A stretch of DNA of 64,000 bases from Ornithinibacillus caprae (GTDB lineage: Bacteria; Bacillota; Bacilli; Bacillales; Amphibacillaceae), in the NCBI RefSeq assembly GCF_009728145.1, contig NZ_WOCA01000012.1, positions 59,129 through 123,128 of the forward strand. Direction: 5' to 3'. The stretch's first letter is position 1. Every line of letters begins with the position of its first letter. A program made the translations under genes and the position numbers. Of this stretch, positions 1 through 10,175 are shown piece after piece. Below the pieces are notes generated by a model. That model searched no databases. It saw nothing but the letters and a program-made list of their open reading frames with translations, and was not told the DNA's origin.

Positions 1-1058
1 CCCGCAAGGAGAACTACTGGTTGAGAAAATGAGGAGAGTGCCTTTTTAGTCGCTAAAATATTTGTAGCTTTGGAATCATTATAGAAAAGACGGTCATTTA
101 TATTTTCAACAAACTGCAAGCGATGCTTCACGCCAGAAAAAGTTGATAGGACATTCCGTATCCCTTCATTTGTTGCACCACTTAATTTTGCTGCACTCAT
201 AGCGGATAAAATATTTTCTAAATTATGCTCACCGACTAATACAATATCTTTACGGTCCATAATCTTTTCATCTTTAAAGAATATACTTTCTTCATTTGCC
301 CACGCACCATGTTCCTGTTTTACCTTAACGGAAAATGGCACTTTAATAGACTTTGCACCTTTTACAGCTTCCGTTACTTTTCGATCATCTGCATTATAAA
401 CTAAATAATCATTTTCCATTTGATGCTTAAAGATATTGCTTTTTGCGTCGACATAATTCGCAAATGTTTTATGATAATCTAAATGGGCCTCAAACAGATT
501 TATAAGTATCGCTATATTCGGTCTAAATGTCTGAACTCCCATTAATTGAAAGGAAGAAAGTTCTAAAATCATCTTTTCATCATTACGTAAATGTTTTGCT
601 ACATCTGTAGCAACAATTCCTATGTTTCCTGCTAATTTAACGGATTGACCACTATTCAACAACATTTCATTCGTCAATGTCGTTGTTGTTGTTTTACCAT
701 TGGATCCTGTAATACCAATAATGGATCCTTTTGCTAAACGACCTGCAATCTCAATCTCAGTTATAATAGGAATGTCCCGTTTCATTGCTTCCACAATAAT
801 TGGATTCTCATAAGAAATTCCAGGATTCTTAACAACTAATTCCATATCATCTAACACGGAAAGAGGATGAGAACCCACAATTACATCTGCTCCCATCGTC
901 TTTAATTCCACAACCCCTGGATCATTTTCTTCCGTTTTCATATCATTCACACGGACATTAATTCCATTTTCTAATAGAGTCTTGGCAGCGGCAGTACCAC
1001 TTTTCGCCAATCCAAGGACAAGCACCTTATCATAAGGAAAATCTACAAGTTTATTCAA
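1..1058 (-). CDS. murD: UDP-N-acetylmuramoyl-L-alanine--D-glutamate ligase (partial)
   Basis: MurD adds D-glutamate to UDP-MurNAc-L-Ala in the cytoplasm, the second amino-acid step of peptidoglycan precursor synthesis. About 352 N-terminal residues are present and the C-terminal ~100 run off the left edge of the window. Seen in the translation: an N-terminal Rossmann fold ([10 protein letters not shown] near residue 12) and the Mur-ligase P-loop [12 protein letters not shown] near residues 115-126. The start is TTG at 1058, which overlaps the mraY stop as TTGA; the RBS would lie inside the end of mraY (GAGGTGTGG). The overlap with mraY, itself downstream of murE and murF, indicates co-transcription and translational coupling in the dcw cluster. 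Confidence 0.95.
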   Translation of the reverse strand, partial: MNKLVDFPYDKVLVLGLAKSGTAAAKTLLENGINVRVNDMKTEENDPGVVELKTMGADVIVGSHPLSVLDDMELVVKNPGISYENPIIVEAMKRDIPIITEIEIAGRLAKGSIIGITGSNGKTTTTTLTNEMLLNSGQSVKLAGNIGIVATDVAKHLRNDEKMILELSSFQLMGVQTFRPNIAILINLFEAHLDYHKTFANYVDAKSNIFKHQMENDYLVYNADDRKVTEAVKGAKSIKVPFSVKVKQEHGAWANEESIFFKDEKIMDRKDIVLVGEHNLENILSAMSAAKLSGATNEGIRNVLSTFSGVKHRLQFVENINDRLFYNDSKATNILATKKALSSFSQPVVLLA

Positions 1059-2041
1059 CCTAACCACACCTCAATATAGATACCTAGAGCAGCAAAAACA
1101 ATCCCAATCAACCAGAATGTTGTAACTACTCTCCATTCAGACCAGCCTAACAATTCATAATGGTGATGTAATGGACTCATTTTAAATACCCTTTTTCCAG
1201 TTGTTTTAAACGAGATCACTTGAATAATTACCGAAAGTGTTTCAATAACAAAGACACCACCGATAATGACTAATAAAATTTCTAGCTTCGTTAATATTGC
1301 CACAGCAGCAATTGCGCCACCTAGAGCTAATGAACCTGTGTCACCCATAAATACTTTAGCGGGATGTGCATTAAAAACAAGAAAACCTAATAATGCACCA
1401 ACTACTGCTAAAGAGAAAATGGCTACTTCATTTTGAGGGAAACCGTACCACGCGAGAATACCAAAAGCGCCGAAAGCTATAGCAGCTGTACCTGCAAGTA
1501 ACCCATCTAGTCCATCAGTTAAATTAACAGCATTAGAAGCTCCTACAAGCATAAAAATAATTAATAGAGCATAGCCCCATCCAAGTTCCCATTGGATGTT
1601 TGTTCCTGGGATTTGAATATATGTTGGAAAATCTTGACCACGTAAAATAAAGTAGAAAATAAGAGCAATAATAATTTGGCCCAACATTTTTTGTCTGGAT
1701 GTTAACCCAAGATTTCGTTTCATCGCTACTTTAATAAAATCATCAAGAAAACCTAAAAGTCCATAACCGATCAGAACAAATAATAATAAATATAGTTCAT
1801 ATCCAATCGTGGTGGCATTATTTTTACTCACCATGATGATCGATGTAATAATAATACTTATTACAATCATTATTCCACCCATAGTTGGTGTACCTGTTTT
1901 TTTAATATGAGATTGTGGTCCCTCTTCTCTTATGCTTTGTCCAAACTTTAAACGTCTCAAAAACGGAATAAAAATTGGTGACAAGAGGACGGTAACTAAA
2001 AATGCTATAGCTATAGTCATTAGTAATACAATAATATTCAC
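1055..2041 (-). CDS. mraY: phospho-N-acetylmuramoyl-pentapeptide transferase MraY
   Basis: Integral membrane enzyme that transfers phospho-MurNAc-pentapeptide onto undecaprenyl phosphate to make lipid I. It has 328 residues, the usual length, with about ten hydrophobic segments. Family signatures are visible: the Asp pair in GFLDDFIK (residues 100-101), NLTDGLDG (173-180), FMGDTGS (231-237) and an HHH motif near residue 290. The start is GTG at 2041, preceded by GAGGAGGAATT. A 200-bp gap separates it from murF upstream; that gap holds only an imperfect 10-bp dyad (ATAAATGCGT/ACACATTTAT, 2203-2231) and no clear terminator, so read-through from murF is possible. It overlaps murD by 4 bp. Confidence 0.97.
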   Translation of the reverse strand: MNIIVLLMTIAIAFLVTVLLSPIFIPFLRRLKFGQSIREEGPQSHIKKTGTPTMGGIMIVISIIITSIIMVSKNNATTIGYELYLLLFVLIGYGLLGFLDDFIKVAMKRNLGLTSRQKMLGQIIIALIFYFILRGQDFPTYIQIPGTNIQWELGWGYALLIIFMLVGASNAVNLTDGLDGLLAGTAAIAFGAFGILAWYGFPQNEVAIFSLAVVGALLGFLVFNAHPAKVFMGDTGSLALGGAIAAVAILTKLEILLVIIGGVFVIETLSVIIQVISFKTTGKRVFKMSPLHHHYELLGWSEWRVVTTFWLIGIVFAALGIYIEVWLG

Positions 2042-2241
2042 TACAATTCCTCCTCATACGAAACCGTCCATTCATGACTCTTATAAAGTGAATCTTTAAC
2101 CAGTAGGAATATTTTCTTTTTTACTGATTGTTAGATGAACGAATTGTACATATACTGGCAGTACCACCCTTACCTAGTTTTGGGCCAGCCCAATTATATG
2201 TATAGTATAAATGCGTAACGACTTACACATTTATGCATTTC

Positions 2242-3612
2242 TTATATGTTTTGTAATTTATTGATTAATGATTCAAACTGCATACCACGTGATGCTTTAA
2301 ATAATAGCAGAGTATCTTTCTTTAGGTAAGGCTGCAACGATTCAACTAAATCCTCTTTTACCTCAACGTGTTTTGTGCGTACGGGTAATTGTTTCTCTTG
2401 AACTGCTTCTGAAATAACTCTAGAGTCCTTACCGACTGTAAATAGAGCAGTAACTGATTCATCAATAACATCTGCAACGGATTGATGCATTGCTATGGAA
2501 TGCTCCCCTAATTCAAATATATCTCCAAGGATTAATACTTTTTCAGAGAATCCTTTCATTTGTTTGACAACCTCAACTGCTGCTTTCATCGATGTTGGTG
2601 ATGCATTATAGGCATCATTAATCATCGCAACATCATTCTTACCTTTTAACATTTCAAAGCGCATCGAAGTAATAGAAAGGGTATGTAAAGCATTCTTTAT
2701 TACCTCTGAATCAATTCCCATTAATTTCCCTAAGGTAATAGCATACGATGCATTTTGCGCTTGATGCTCTCCTAAAAGAGGCACCGTATAGGTAATATCA
2801 TCAGAAAGATTGAATACAGTTTGATCATGCTTAATTTCAACATTGTATATTGTAACATCGTTATAAGGTTTAAATCCACAAGTAATTACTTTTGGATCAT
2901 TATGTACATGCCGAAGCAATTCCTCATCACCATCAATGATTAACTTGCCATTTCCCTTTAACCCACTAGTGATTTCTAGTTTCGCTTTTGCAATACCTTG
3001 ACGAGAGCCTAAAAATTCAATATGCGATTCACCGATATTAGTAATGACTGCATAATCTGGTTTTGCTATATCAGAGAGTAACTCAATTTCACCAAAATCA
3101 CTCATTCCCATTTCTAGTACTAGAACTTCTGTATCTTGGTCCATTGCTAAAATAGTCAACGGTAATCCGATCTCATTATTAAAATTACCATCTGTAAAAT
3201 GTGTCCGATATGTTGACTTCATTACGGAAGATATCATATCTTTTGTAGATGTTTTTCCGTTAGAGCCTGTAACACCGATTACAGTAGGATTTATTTTATC
3301 ACGGTATTGAGCAGCCATTTCCTGCAATGCAGATACGGTATCTTCTACAAAGAATACTGGAAAACCTGTTGGTATAACTTTAGACAAATCTCTATCTTTA
3401 GCCCAGAGAGTTGCTACAGCTCCATGATCAATAGCTTGTTTAATAAAATCATGGCCATCAAAATTTTCACCAACGATAGGTACAAACAATGAATTTTTTA
3501 TTTGTTTGCGGCTATCCGTCATGATTTGTTCAATTGCTATATGATCCTCTACCTTGCCGCTAGTATCGGCTAGGAAAGACGACAACCAGTTTGTTGTAAA
3601 AATCATAATCAT
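2242..3612 (-). CDS. murF: UDP-N-acetylmuramoyl-tripeptide--D-alanyl-D-alanine ligase
   Basis: MurF adds D-Ala-D-Ala to the UDP-MurNAc tripeptide, the last cytoplasmic precursor step. It has 456 residues with the three-domain Mur-ligase layout: an N-terminal substrate domain with MTDSRK near residue 31, the P-loop GVTGSNGKTSTKD at 113-125, a central LEMGM motif, and NDAYNASPTSM in the ATPase/C-terminal region. It overlaps murE by ATGA, and AAGGAG in the end of murE serves as RBS, so translation is coupled. In B. subtilis murF lies outside the dcw cluster (established knowledge); here it is inside, between murE and mraY. Confidence 0.96.
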   Translation of the reverse strand: MIMIFTTNWLSSFLADTSGKVEDHIAIEQIMTDSRKQIKNSLFVPIVGENFDGHDFIKQAIDHGAVATLWAKDRDLSKVIPTGFPVFFVEDTVSALQEMAAQYRDKINPTVIGVTGSNGKTSTKDMISSVMKSTYRTHFTDGNFNNEIGLPLTILAMDQDTEVLVLEMGMSDFGEIELLSDIAKPDYAVITNIGESHIEFLGSRQGIAKAKLEITSGLKGNGKLIIDGDEELLRHVHNDPKVITCGFKPYNDVTIYNVEIKHDQTVFNLSDDITYTVPLLGEHQAQNASYAITLGKLMGIDSEVIKNALHTLSITSMRFEMLKGKNDVAMINDAYNASPTSMKAAVEVVKQMKGFSEKVLILGDIFELGEHSIAMHQSVADVIDESVTALFTVGKDSRVISEAVQEKQLPVRTKHVEVKEDLVESLQPYLKKDTLLLFKASRGMQFESLINKLQNI

Positions 3613-5081
3613 TTCTCCTTAGTTTCCATTGCTTTTAATGCTACTTTTCGATCATCAAAATCATATTTTTTATGCCCGATTTGTTGATAGGTTTCATGAC
3701 CTTTCCCAGCAATTAAAATGACATCCTTTTCTTGCGCAAGATTAATTGCATGGTGAATGGCTTGTTTTCGATCAACAATTACCTCATAATTTGTTTGATC
3801 ATCAGATAAACCATCTGTCATATCCTTTAAGATTACATGAGGATCCTCGGTTCGAGGATTATCTGAAGTAAATATAGCATAATCAGCATATGTTAATGCA
3901 ATTTGTGCCATAAGTGGTCGCTTCGTTTTATCTCTATCTCCCCCACAACCAACCACTACATATATTTTATTCTCAGCTAATTCATGGATGGTTTGCAACA
4001 CATTTTCCAATGAATCGGGAGTGTGTGCATAATCTACAATGACAGAATAGGAGTGGTTTGCTTTCACAGGTTGAAAACGACCATTTACCCCTGGTATGTG
4101 TTCGAATGCATGTTTAATTACAGATAACGGTATCTGTAATGCAATACTCGCAGCACTAGCTGCTAGCATATTATACACATTAAATTTACCAATTAATTTA
4201 CTTTTAATGGGTACCTTACCAACCGGAGTGATTAATATAAAGCTTGTGCCAGTAGCATCTAACTTAATATTTTCCGCCCTTATATGTGCTTCATTTTCAC
4301 ATCCATACGTAATAACATGTTGTGCTGTGCTTCTTTGTAATAATCCACTAGATGAATCATCAACATTTATTATAGCAAACTTTGGATGCTTCTCCTCATA
4401 TCTATTCCCTAATTGAGCAAATAGCAGACTTTTTGCACGTAAATAATCTTCCATCGAGTCATGATAATCTAGATGATCCTGCGATAAGTTGGTGAAGATG
4501 GCAACATCAAAATCACAGCCATAAACTCTTCCCAAGTCTAAAGCATGTGACGAAACTTCCATAATCACCTTATCTACTCCATAATTTATCATACTTTTAA
4601 TTGTTTTTTGTAAAAATAACGCATCAGGAGTTGTATTGTTTACTGGGAAGGCATCTTGCCCTATTTTCATTTGAATGGTTCCAATCACACCTGTTTTTTG
4701 CTTGTTGTGATTAAATATGGATTCTAATAAATAAGTTACCGTAGTTTTTCCATTTGTTCCAGTAACACCAATTAATGGAACCTGGTGAGTGGGAAACCCA
4801 TAATATTTCGCTGCTGACATTCCTAAAAACCGAACGGTATCGGACACAACCAACACAGGTACAGAAACATCCATATTCTTTTCAGCTACAATACATACAG
4901 CTCCTCGATTGATCGCTTCATCAACATAATCATGACCATCTACAGTAAAACCATTAATACATACAAATAAATCTCCCGGTTTGACCTTTCGTGAATCCAT
5001 TTCAATCTCATTAATTTCCATATCTGTATTTATTGATCCGGCGATAAACGGTATAAAAGAAAGAATTTCCTTTAATCGCAA
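3609..5081 (-). CDS. murE: UDP-N-acetylmuramoyl-tripeptide synthetase MurE (meso-DAP type)
   Basis: MurE adds the third stem-peptide residue. The motif DNPR (in FTSDNPRTEDPH, about residue 405) is the one linked to meso-diaminopimelate-specific enzymes, so the cell wall is predicted to be mDAP type. The P-loop GVTGTNGKTT lies near residue 108 and EMDSRKVKPGD near the N-terminus. I chose the TTG at 5081 because GAAAGG sits 8 nt upstream. The ATG at 5090 (three codons longer, 493 aa) directly abuts that SD sequence and is less likely to be used. It overlaps murF by 4 bp. Upstream, 400 bp separate it from spoVD, so it may have its own promoter. Confidence 0.95.
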   Translation of the reverse strand: MRLKEILSFIPFIAGSINTDMEINEIEMDSRKVKPGDLFVCINGFTVDGHDYVDEAINRGAVCIVAEKNMDVSVPVLVVSDTVRFLGMSAAKYYGFPTHQVPLIGVTGTNGKTTVTYLLESIFNHNKQKTGVIGTIQMKIGQDAFPVNNTTPDALFLQKTIKSMINYGVDKVIMEVSSHALDLGRVYGCDFDVAIFTNLSQDHLDYHDSMEDYLRAKSLLFAQLGNRYEEKHPKFAIINVDDSSSGLLQRSTAQHVITYGCENEAHIRAENIKLDATGTSFILITPVGKVPIKSKLIGKFNVYNMLAASAASIALQIPLSVIKHAFEHIPGVNGRFQPVKANHSYSVIVDYAHTPDSLENVLQTIHELAENKIYVVVGCGGDRDKTKRPLMAQIALTYADYAIFTSDNPRTEDPHVILKDMTDGLSDDQTNYEVIVDRKQAIHHAINLAQEKDVILIAGKGHETYQQIGHKKYDFDDRKVALKAMETKEK

Positions 5082-5090
5082 TATATACAT

Positions 5091-5499
5091 CCTTTCTTAG
5101 AAAACTTGGCATTCAGTAAAGGGATTCTCGAAAACTTGTTTTTTAACAGCCCTTAAATTTCTTGAGTGCAAGTCTTTTCAGCGAAAGCCTTCGTAGAACA
5201 TAAGCAAAATAGGAAAGCTTATACTTACCCTAGATGCCTAAAGAAATAGTTAAATCAATATCACTTATCGGTCAGGCTCAAGCTATAAAGAATCTTCAAT
5301 CAGTTAGGATTCTTCATTCCTACTGATTGAGTGATAGATAAATGAGTCATACTGTCAGTTACAACAGGATCAGGATCAACATCAAAAACTATAATACTCG
5401 TAAACCACCTACATACTATTCTCGTTAACCATTAATTTTAAGAGGGTAGACTACCCTCTTAAAAAAATCCTAACACCCTAATATTATAGCAAAATAAAT
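5091..5499. other. spoVD-murE intergenic region
   Basis: There is no ORF worth calling in these 409 bp. It holds an imperfect hairpin at 5296-5330 (arms TCAATCAGT-AGGA, one bulged base), which on the minus strand is followed by a modest T-rich stretch and could attenuate read-through from spoVD. It also holds the palindrome at 5437-5465. The murE promoter should lie between 5091 and 5295 if murE is transcribed separately, but I could not assign convincing -35/-10 boxes. Confidence 0.5.
5437..5465. repeat. perfect 14-bp-arm palindrome downstream of spoVD
   Basis: TTTTAAGAGGGTAG, a single A, then its exact reverse complement. On the minus (spoVD) strand the T-run precedes the stem and the A-run follows it, the opposite of an intrinsic terminator. 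It may still fold in the spoVD 3' UTR or serve as a DNA-binding dyad. Confidence 0.7.
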
Positions 5500-7437
5500 T
5501 TAATCCGTACCTTTATTTTCCGATAAAAATATTCGAATTTTTGAACCCGCTTCAACCTTCGTTCCAGCTGCAGGTGCTTGATCAATAATGTAATCCCCTG
5601 TACCATTCGCTTCAATAGTCAAATTCATCATGTATTTAGTCAGGTCTCCCTTTTTCAGACCAGTTAAATCTGGCACTTCTACAGGTGGTTCTTCTGGCCA
5701 TTGATATTCTTTATCCATGCCACCAGTTCTTGGCTCAACTCCTAAAGCTCTCAAGCTATCACCAATTATCGAACCAACGATAGGAGCGGATACAACACTT
5801 CCAAATTGAAGGGTGTCTTTCGGATTATCTACCGCAACGTAGACAACAATTTCAGGATCGTCTGCTGGAGCAAAACCAATAAAAGAAACAATATGATTGT
5901 TTTCCATATATCTTCCATCTGGACCTACCTTTTGCGCTGTACCTGTTTTCCCCCCTACACGATATCCCTCAACATAAGCAGGCTTACCAGATCCAAGAGC
6001 AACAACGCTTTCTAGAGCTCTTCTAATTTCTTTTGAAGTTGATTCCGAAATCACTCGATCTTTTAAAACTGGTTCAATTTCTTCCACAACTTTTTTTGTT
6101 TGTGGATCAACCCATTCTTTAGCAACAAATGGTTCATATAAATATCCTCCATTTACTGCTGCAGATACAGCCATTACTTGTTGAATTGGTGTAACAGAGA
6201 CACCTTGACCAAATGAAGTTGTGGCTAACTCTACAGGACCAACGTTTTCTGGTTTGAACAAGATACCATTACCTTCACCTTGTAAATCAATACCTGTTTT
6301 TATCCCAAATCCGAAATCTTTAATATACGTAAACAACTTGTCTGTTCCTAGTTCTTGTCCTAACGTAACGAAGCCTGGGTTACAAGAATTCTGAACGACT
6401 TCTAAAAAAGTTTGGTGCCCATGCCCACCATCTTTCCAACAGTGTAAATTAGTCCCATCCACTTCTATATGACCAGGATCATGAAATTCATCTTCATCCA
6501 AATCGACAATACCTTCTTCTAAAGCAGCTGCAAGTGTAATAATTTTAAATGTTGAACCTGGTTCATAGGTACTCCAAATAGGTAAGTTACGGTTATATAT
6601 GTCTGGGTCTGCATCTTGATAGTTTTCCGGATTAAAGTTTGGTCTTGATGTCATACCAAGAACACCACCAGTCTTTGGATTAACCGCAATCGCTAATGCA
6701 CCATCAGGGTTATACTTAGCGACAGCTAGATCTAATTCTCGTTCTAATATTGTTTGTACACGAGAATCAATTGTCGTTTTTAAATCCAATCCATCTGTTG
6801 GCGGGGTATAACTGTCCGCTAATTGCTCTAACCTACCACCCTTTGCATCCGAATAAAATGACAGACTTCCTTCATCACCCTTAAGCATATCATCATAATA
6901 GAGCTCTAACCCCATTAATCCTTGGTTATCAATTCCAGTAAATCCTAGTACGTGTGCTAAATCATCACCATATGGATAGTGCCTCTTTGAATCTTTCGCT
7001 AAATATACACCTTCTAAGTTCAACGTTCTAAGTGCCTTTTCTTGTTTATCCGTAATTTTGATTCCTTCGGGTCTAATATCAACTGATGAAGAATTTTTCG
7101 TTACTTTTTCATACGCTTTTTCATAAGAAATTTCCAATACTGCAGCTATTTTTTTGGCAGTATCCTCTGGGTCTTTTACTTGTCTTGGAACGATTACAAC
7201 CGATGGCGCAGTAACATTTTCAGCTAATATATCTCCATTCCTGTCCAAAATATAGCCGCGTTCAGGTTGGAATTTAATATCTCTACTCCAAGATTCATCT
7301 GCTAATTCCATCAACTGATCACCAATAATGAATTGTACATAACCTAAGCGGAAATCAATGATTGCAAAGAAGACTAGTCCAACAAGAAAAACAGTGACTA
7401 AACGTTTTCTAACTGTTACAGTGGATACACGTTTCAT
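5500..7437 (-). CDS. spoVD: stage V sporulation protein D (class B PBP)
   Basis: SpoVD is a mother-cell class B penicillin-binding transpeptidase needed for spore cortex peptidoglycan. It has 645 residues, matching the family. A short cytoplasmic tail is followed by one membrane anchor (about 13-33), a PBP dimerisation domain, and a transpeptidase domain with the active-site STFK at 295-298, an SxN-type SCN near 352 and KTGTAQK near 500. A C-terminal PASTA domain (about 585-640) follows, a feature that separates SpoVD from some other class B PBPs. The RBS GAGGGGA precedes ATG. It lies directly downstream of pbpB, as in B. subtilis. A CATATAGT box about 35 bp upstream of the start resembles a sigma-E -10, but no good -35 was seen, so regulation is inferred. 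Confidence 0.96.
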   Translation of the reverse strand: MKRVSTVTVRKRLVTVFLVGLVFFAIIDFRLGYVQFIIGDQLMELADESWSRDIKFQPERGYILDRNGDILAENVTAPSVVIVPRQVKDPEDTAKKIAAVLEISYEKAYEKVTKNSSSVDIRPEGIKITDKQEKALRTLNLEGVYLAKDSKRHYPYGDDLAHVLGFTGIDNQGLMGLELYYDDMLKGDEGSLSFYSDAKGGRLEQLADSYTPPTDGLDLKTTIDSRVQTILERELDLAVAKYNPDGALAIAVNPKTGGVLGMTSRPNFNPENYQDADPDIYNRNLPIWSTYEPGSTFKIITLAAALEEGIVDLDEDEFHDPGHIEVDGTNLHCWKDGGHGHQTFLEVVQNSCNPGFVTLGQELGTDKLFTYIKDFGFGIKTGIDLQGEGNGILFKPENVGPVELATTSFGQGVSVTPIQQVMAVSAAVNGGYLYEPFVAKEWVDPQTKKVVEEIEPVLKDRVISESTSKEIRRALESVVALGSGKPAYVEGYRVGGKTGTAQKVGPDGRYMENNHIVSFIGFAPADDPEIVVYVAVDNPKDTLQFGSVVSAPIVGSIIGDSLRALGVEPRTGGMDKEYQWPEEPPVEVPDLTGLKKGDLTKYMMNLTIEANGTGDYIIDQAPAAGTKVEAGSKIRIFLSENKGTD

Positions 7438-7550
7438 GCTTCATCCCCTCTTCATAGATAGGCTTGTATCCACTATATGAATTAAAAAACTGATTAGAAC
7501 ACTGTATTTAGAATAAATCATGTAGTTATTAAAAAATTCAAATGCGCTAG

Positions 7551-9785
7551 TTAACTTTCATCACTTTCAGTACCTGATTCGTCTTCCGGCGCTTCCTCTT
7601 CTTCCGTAGGAGAGTTTAATTCAACCTCTAACACATCATTTTTAGAAACAGATTTTCCCTCTTGAATACTTTGATTTACAACATAGCCATGTCCGGCTGT
7701 TTCGACTTTAACTTCTAGTAAATCTGCTAATTTCCATACATCACGCATGGACCACCCAGTTATATCCGGCATAGTCGGTTGATCCGTAATTAAAATAATT
7801 CGTTCATTTTGTAATATACTGCTTCCTTGAAGGGCATTAGAAGCTGCAACCTTACTACCTGAACCAACAACCGTAACCCGAAATCCTAAATCTGTTAAAC
7901 TCTGCTTAGAATTTTCTACATTTGTTCCAACTAATTTAGGAATTTCTACTAGATGTGATTCATTAAATTCTTCTTTGTCAGGTTCAATATTTAAGTAGTG
8001 CAAGCTATTCTCCATTACATGATTAAATATGAATGATACTGGAGCACTTCCTGGTTCTACACCATCTTCCGTTACTAGATTTGGTTGCTTTACTGAAACG
8101 TACATCATTAATTCTGGATCCTCTGCAGGAGCCATGCCTAAAAATGAAAAGATATAGTTTCCTCCACCCGCCAAGTAACCAGGACCATCAGGGTTAGGAA
8201 TTTCAGCAGTACCTGTTTTACCAGCAACAGAATAATCACTTAGATTAAACCTTCTACCAGTTCCATATTCAGCTTGCACAGCAGATTCTAGTAAACTACG
8301 AACTTGTTCAGCAGTCTCCTTAGAAATTGGTTCATCAATTACTTCTGGTTTTGTTTCTTCTATAATATTATTTGTATCTGTATCTACTATTTTTTTTATA
8401 ACAAATGGTTTCACCATTTTTCCATCATTTGCAATGGCAGTGGCAGCTTTCATTTGTTGAATTGGTGTAACTGTACTACCTTGCCCAAATGATGTGGTTA
8501 TTTTCTCAAGTGGCCAATTGTACAGGATCTTTCCACCAACTTCACCAGGTAAATCTATTCCAGTGGTTTGATCTAAGTGAAAAGCCTTTATATAATCTAG
8601 AAATGCATCAGGACCCATAACTTCCCACACTAGCTTCGCTGCTGCAACATTGGAAGAACGTGCAAACCCTTCATCATATGAGATAACGTCCCACCCCTTT
8701 CCATTATTATGGTCATGTACGGGGTTTATTCTATCATTAATTTGATAACTTCCAGATTTATACATATCCGAACCCTTGTAAACACCTTCCTCTATTGCCG
8801 CAGCCCACGTAAACATCTTCATGGTTGAACCTGGCTCAAAAGGAGTTGAAATGGCATCATTATACCAATTTTGCACATCTGCTGGATTATTAGGATTGTA
8901 GCTTGGACGATTTCCCATTGCTAATATTTCACCAGTTTTAGGGTTCATTACAATCGCTGTTATACGTTCAGGTTCATATTTTTCATCAACCTGAGACATA
9001 ACATCCTCTAGCAATGTCTGTATCTTTTGATCAATTGTCAAATAGACATCGTCACCATTTTCGGGTTGTTTAACAACTTCATTAGGATCTAATAGTTTTT
9101 TGTTATACAAATCTCTTTCATAAGATATGTATCCATCTTTTCCACTTAATAGATCATTCATTTCACGTTCGATCCCGGTAACACCCTGGATCTCTTTTAT
9201 AAAAGTATTTTCTTCTATTTCTACTTCCGATTCCCTAGCAAAACCAATAATATGTGATGCAAACATACCATTTGGGTAGTGTCTGGTAGATTCTCGAATG
9301 AAATTGATCCCTGGTAAGTTCAACTTCTCAATTTCATCCCTTTCCGATTGACTAATATCTTTTCCAAACGCTCCAAATTCAATTTGTACCTTTTCATTTT
9401 CAACACCAGAGTTTAAACGGTCTAAAATATATTGTTTATCCACATCTAAAAACGGAGCTAATTGTTCAGCAGTTTTTTCAGGATCTTCTACATGCTTTGG
9501 TTCTTCCAAATTTGCAGAATATGTTTCATCCACAATGGCGTAGATTCGATATGTTGGCATGTCATATGCTAATGTCATCCCATTATTGTCAAATATCCTG
9601 CCACGTTCTGAGTCAAGTGTATAGGAAGATGTTCTTATTTCCTTAGCCCATTTCTCCAAGGAAACGTTTTGCACCTCACCCGCAGCTTGGATATATAAAA
9701 ATCTACCAGTTAATACCAAAAAAACTCCTACAAACAAGATAAGTAGTATTCCTGTCATTAAGTGAGTAGTTTTATTTTTTTTCAT
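7551..9785 (-). CDS. pbpB: penicillin-binding protein 2B, septal transpeptidase
   Basis: Class B PBP of the divisome that crosslinks septal peptidoglycan with FtsW and FtsL. It has 744 residues from the ATG chosen here. In the 748-residue numbering that includes four upstream codons: membrane anchor at 15-37, STMK active site at 324-327, SSN near 383, KTGTAEI near 537. Two C-terminal PASTA repeats (about 630-687 and 688-733) follow, then an acidic tail rich in Glu. The ATG at 9785 has GGTG 6 nt upstream. GTG at 9794 and TTG at 9797 are in frame but lack a spaced SD. It sits 15 bp after ftsL, in the same operon. Confidence 0.95.
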   Translation of the reverse strand: MKKNKTTHLMTGILLILFVGVFLVLTGRFLYIQAAGEVQNVSLEKWAKEIRTSSYTLDSERGRIFDNNGMTLAYDMPTYRIYAIVDETYSANLEEPKHVEDPEKTAEQLAPFLDVDKQYILDRLNSGVENEKVQIEFGAFGKDISQSERDEIEKLNLPGINFIRESTRHYPNGMFASHIIGFARESEVEIEENTFIKEIQGVTGIEREMNDLLSGKDGYISYERDLYNKKLLDPNEVVKQPENGDDVYLTIDQKIQTLLEDVMSQVDEKYEPERITAIVMNPKTGEILAMGNRPSYNPNNPADVQNWYNDAISTPFEPGSTMKMFTWAAAIEEGVYKGSDMYKSGSYQINDRINPVHDHNNGKGWDVISYDEGFARSSNVAAAKLVWEVMGPDAFLDYIKAFHLDQTTGIDLPGEVGGKILYNWPLEKITTSFGQGSTVTPIQQMKAATAIANDGKMVKPFVIKKIVDTDTNNIIEETKPEVIDEPISKETAEQVRSLLESAVQAEYGTGRRFNLSDYSVAGKTGTAEIPNPDGPGYLAGGGNYIFSFLGMAPAEDPELMMYVSVKQPNLVTEDGVEPGSAPVSFIFNHVMENSLHYLNIEPDKEEFNESHLVEIPKLVGTNVENSKQSLTDLGFRVTVVGSGSKVAASNALQGSSILQNERIILITDQPTMPDITGWSMRDVWKLADLLEVKVETAGHGYVVNQSIQEGKSVSKNDVLEVELNSPTEEEEAPEDESGTESDES

Positions 9786-9800
9786 CCTATTCACCAACTA

Positions 9801-10175
9801 CTAATTATTAAACGAAGATGCTTGTCTTACTTCAGCATTTTGCAACGTTAAACCATGGTCCTTTGCATACTGTGTAATTCTTTCTGGACGGCTTAAATCT
9901 TTGATTTCAAATACCAACGCCTCATTTGTTACTTTTTGGGTTTGAACCGTTTGCTCTAAAGATTGTAATTCTCTATTTAACGTGTCAATCGAAGAAGAAA
10001 AAGATACCATATATGCACCTGCAACTAACAAGAAAATCCCAACAAAAGAATAAAGAACTTTTTCTCCCTTTGTGATCCAGCTCTTTTTACGGATTATAAC
10101 TTTCTGTTTTTCTTTTGGTGCAGTATATTCTGTATTATAGGATTGTTGCCATACTCTAGCTTGATTAGCTGCCAT
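9801..10175 (-). CDS. ftsL: cell division protein FtsL
   Basis: Small bitopic divisome protein that forms a coiled-coil complex with DivIC and activates PBP2B/FtsW. It has 124 residues from ATG 10175, which shares its A with the rsmH TAA stop (TAATG) and has GAAGGGTGG just upstream. An in-frame GTG at 10187 would add four residues and is less well placed. The sequence shows a basic cytoplasmic N-terminus (KEKQKVIIRKK), a single membrane segment (about 42-60 of the short form), then a heptad-like extracytoplasmic coiled coil (STIDTLNRELQSLEQ type). Position between rsmH and pbpB is diagnostic because FtsL sequences diverge. Confidence 0.93.
   Translation of the reverse strand: MAANQARVWQQSYNTEYTAPKEKQKVIIRKKSWITKGEKVLYSFVGIFLLVAGAYMVSFSSSIDTLNRELQSLEQTVQTQKVTNEALVFEIKDLSRPERITQYAKDHGLTLQNAEVRQASSFNN

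Noticed and set aside
5296..5330. Strong intrinsic terminator after spoVD
   Set aside because: The stem is imperfect and only a weak T-rich tail follows on the minus strand, so it is mentioned in the gap entry but not called as a terminator.
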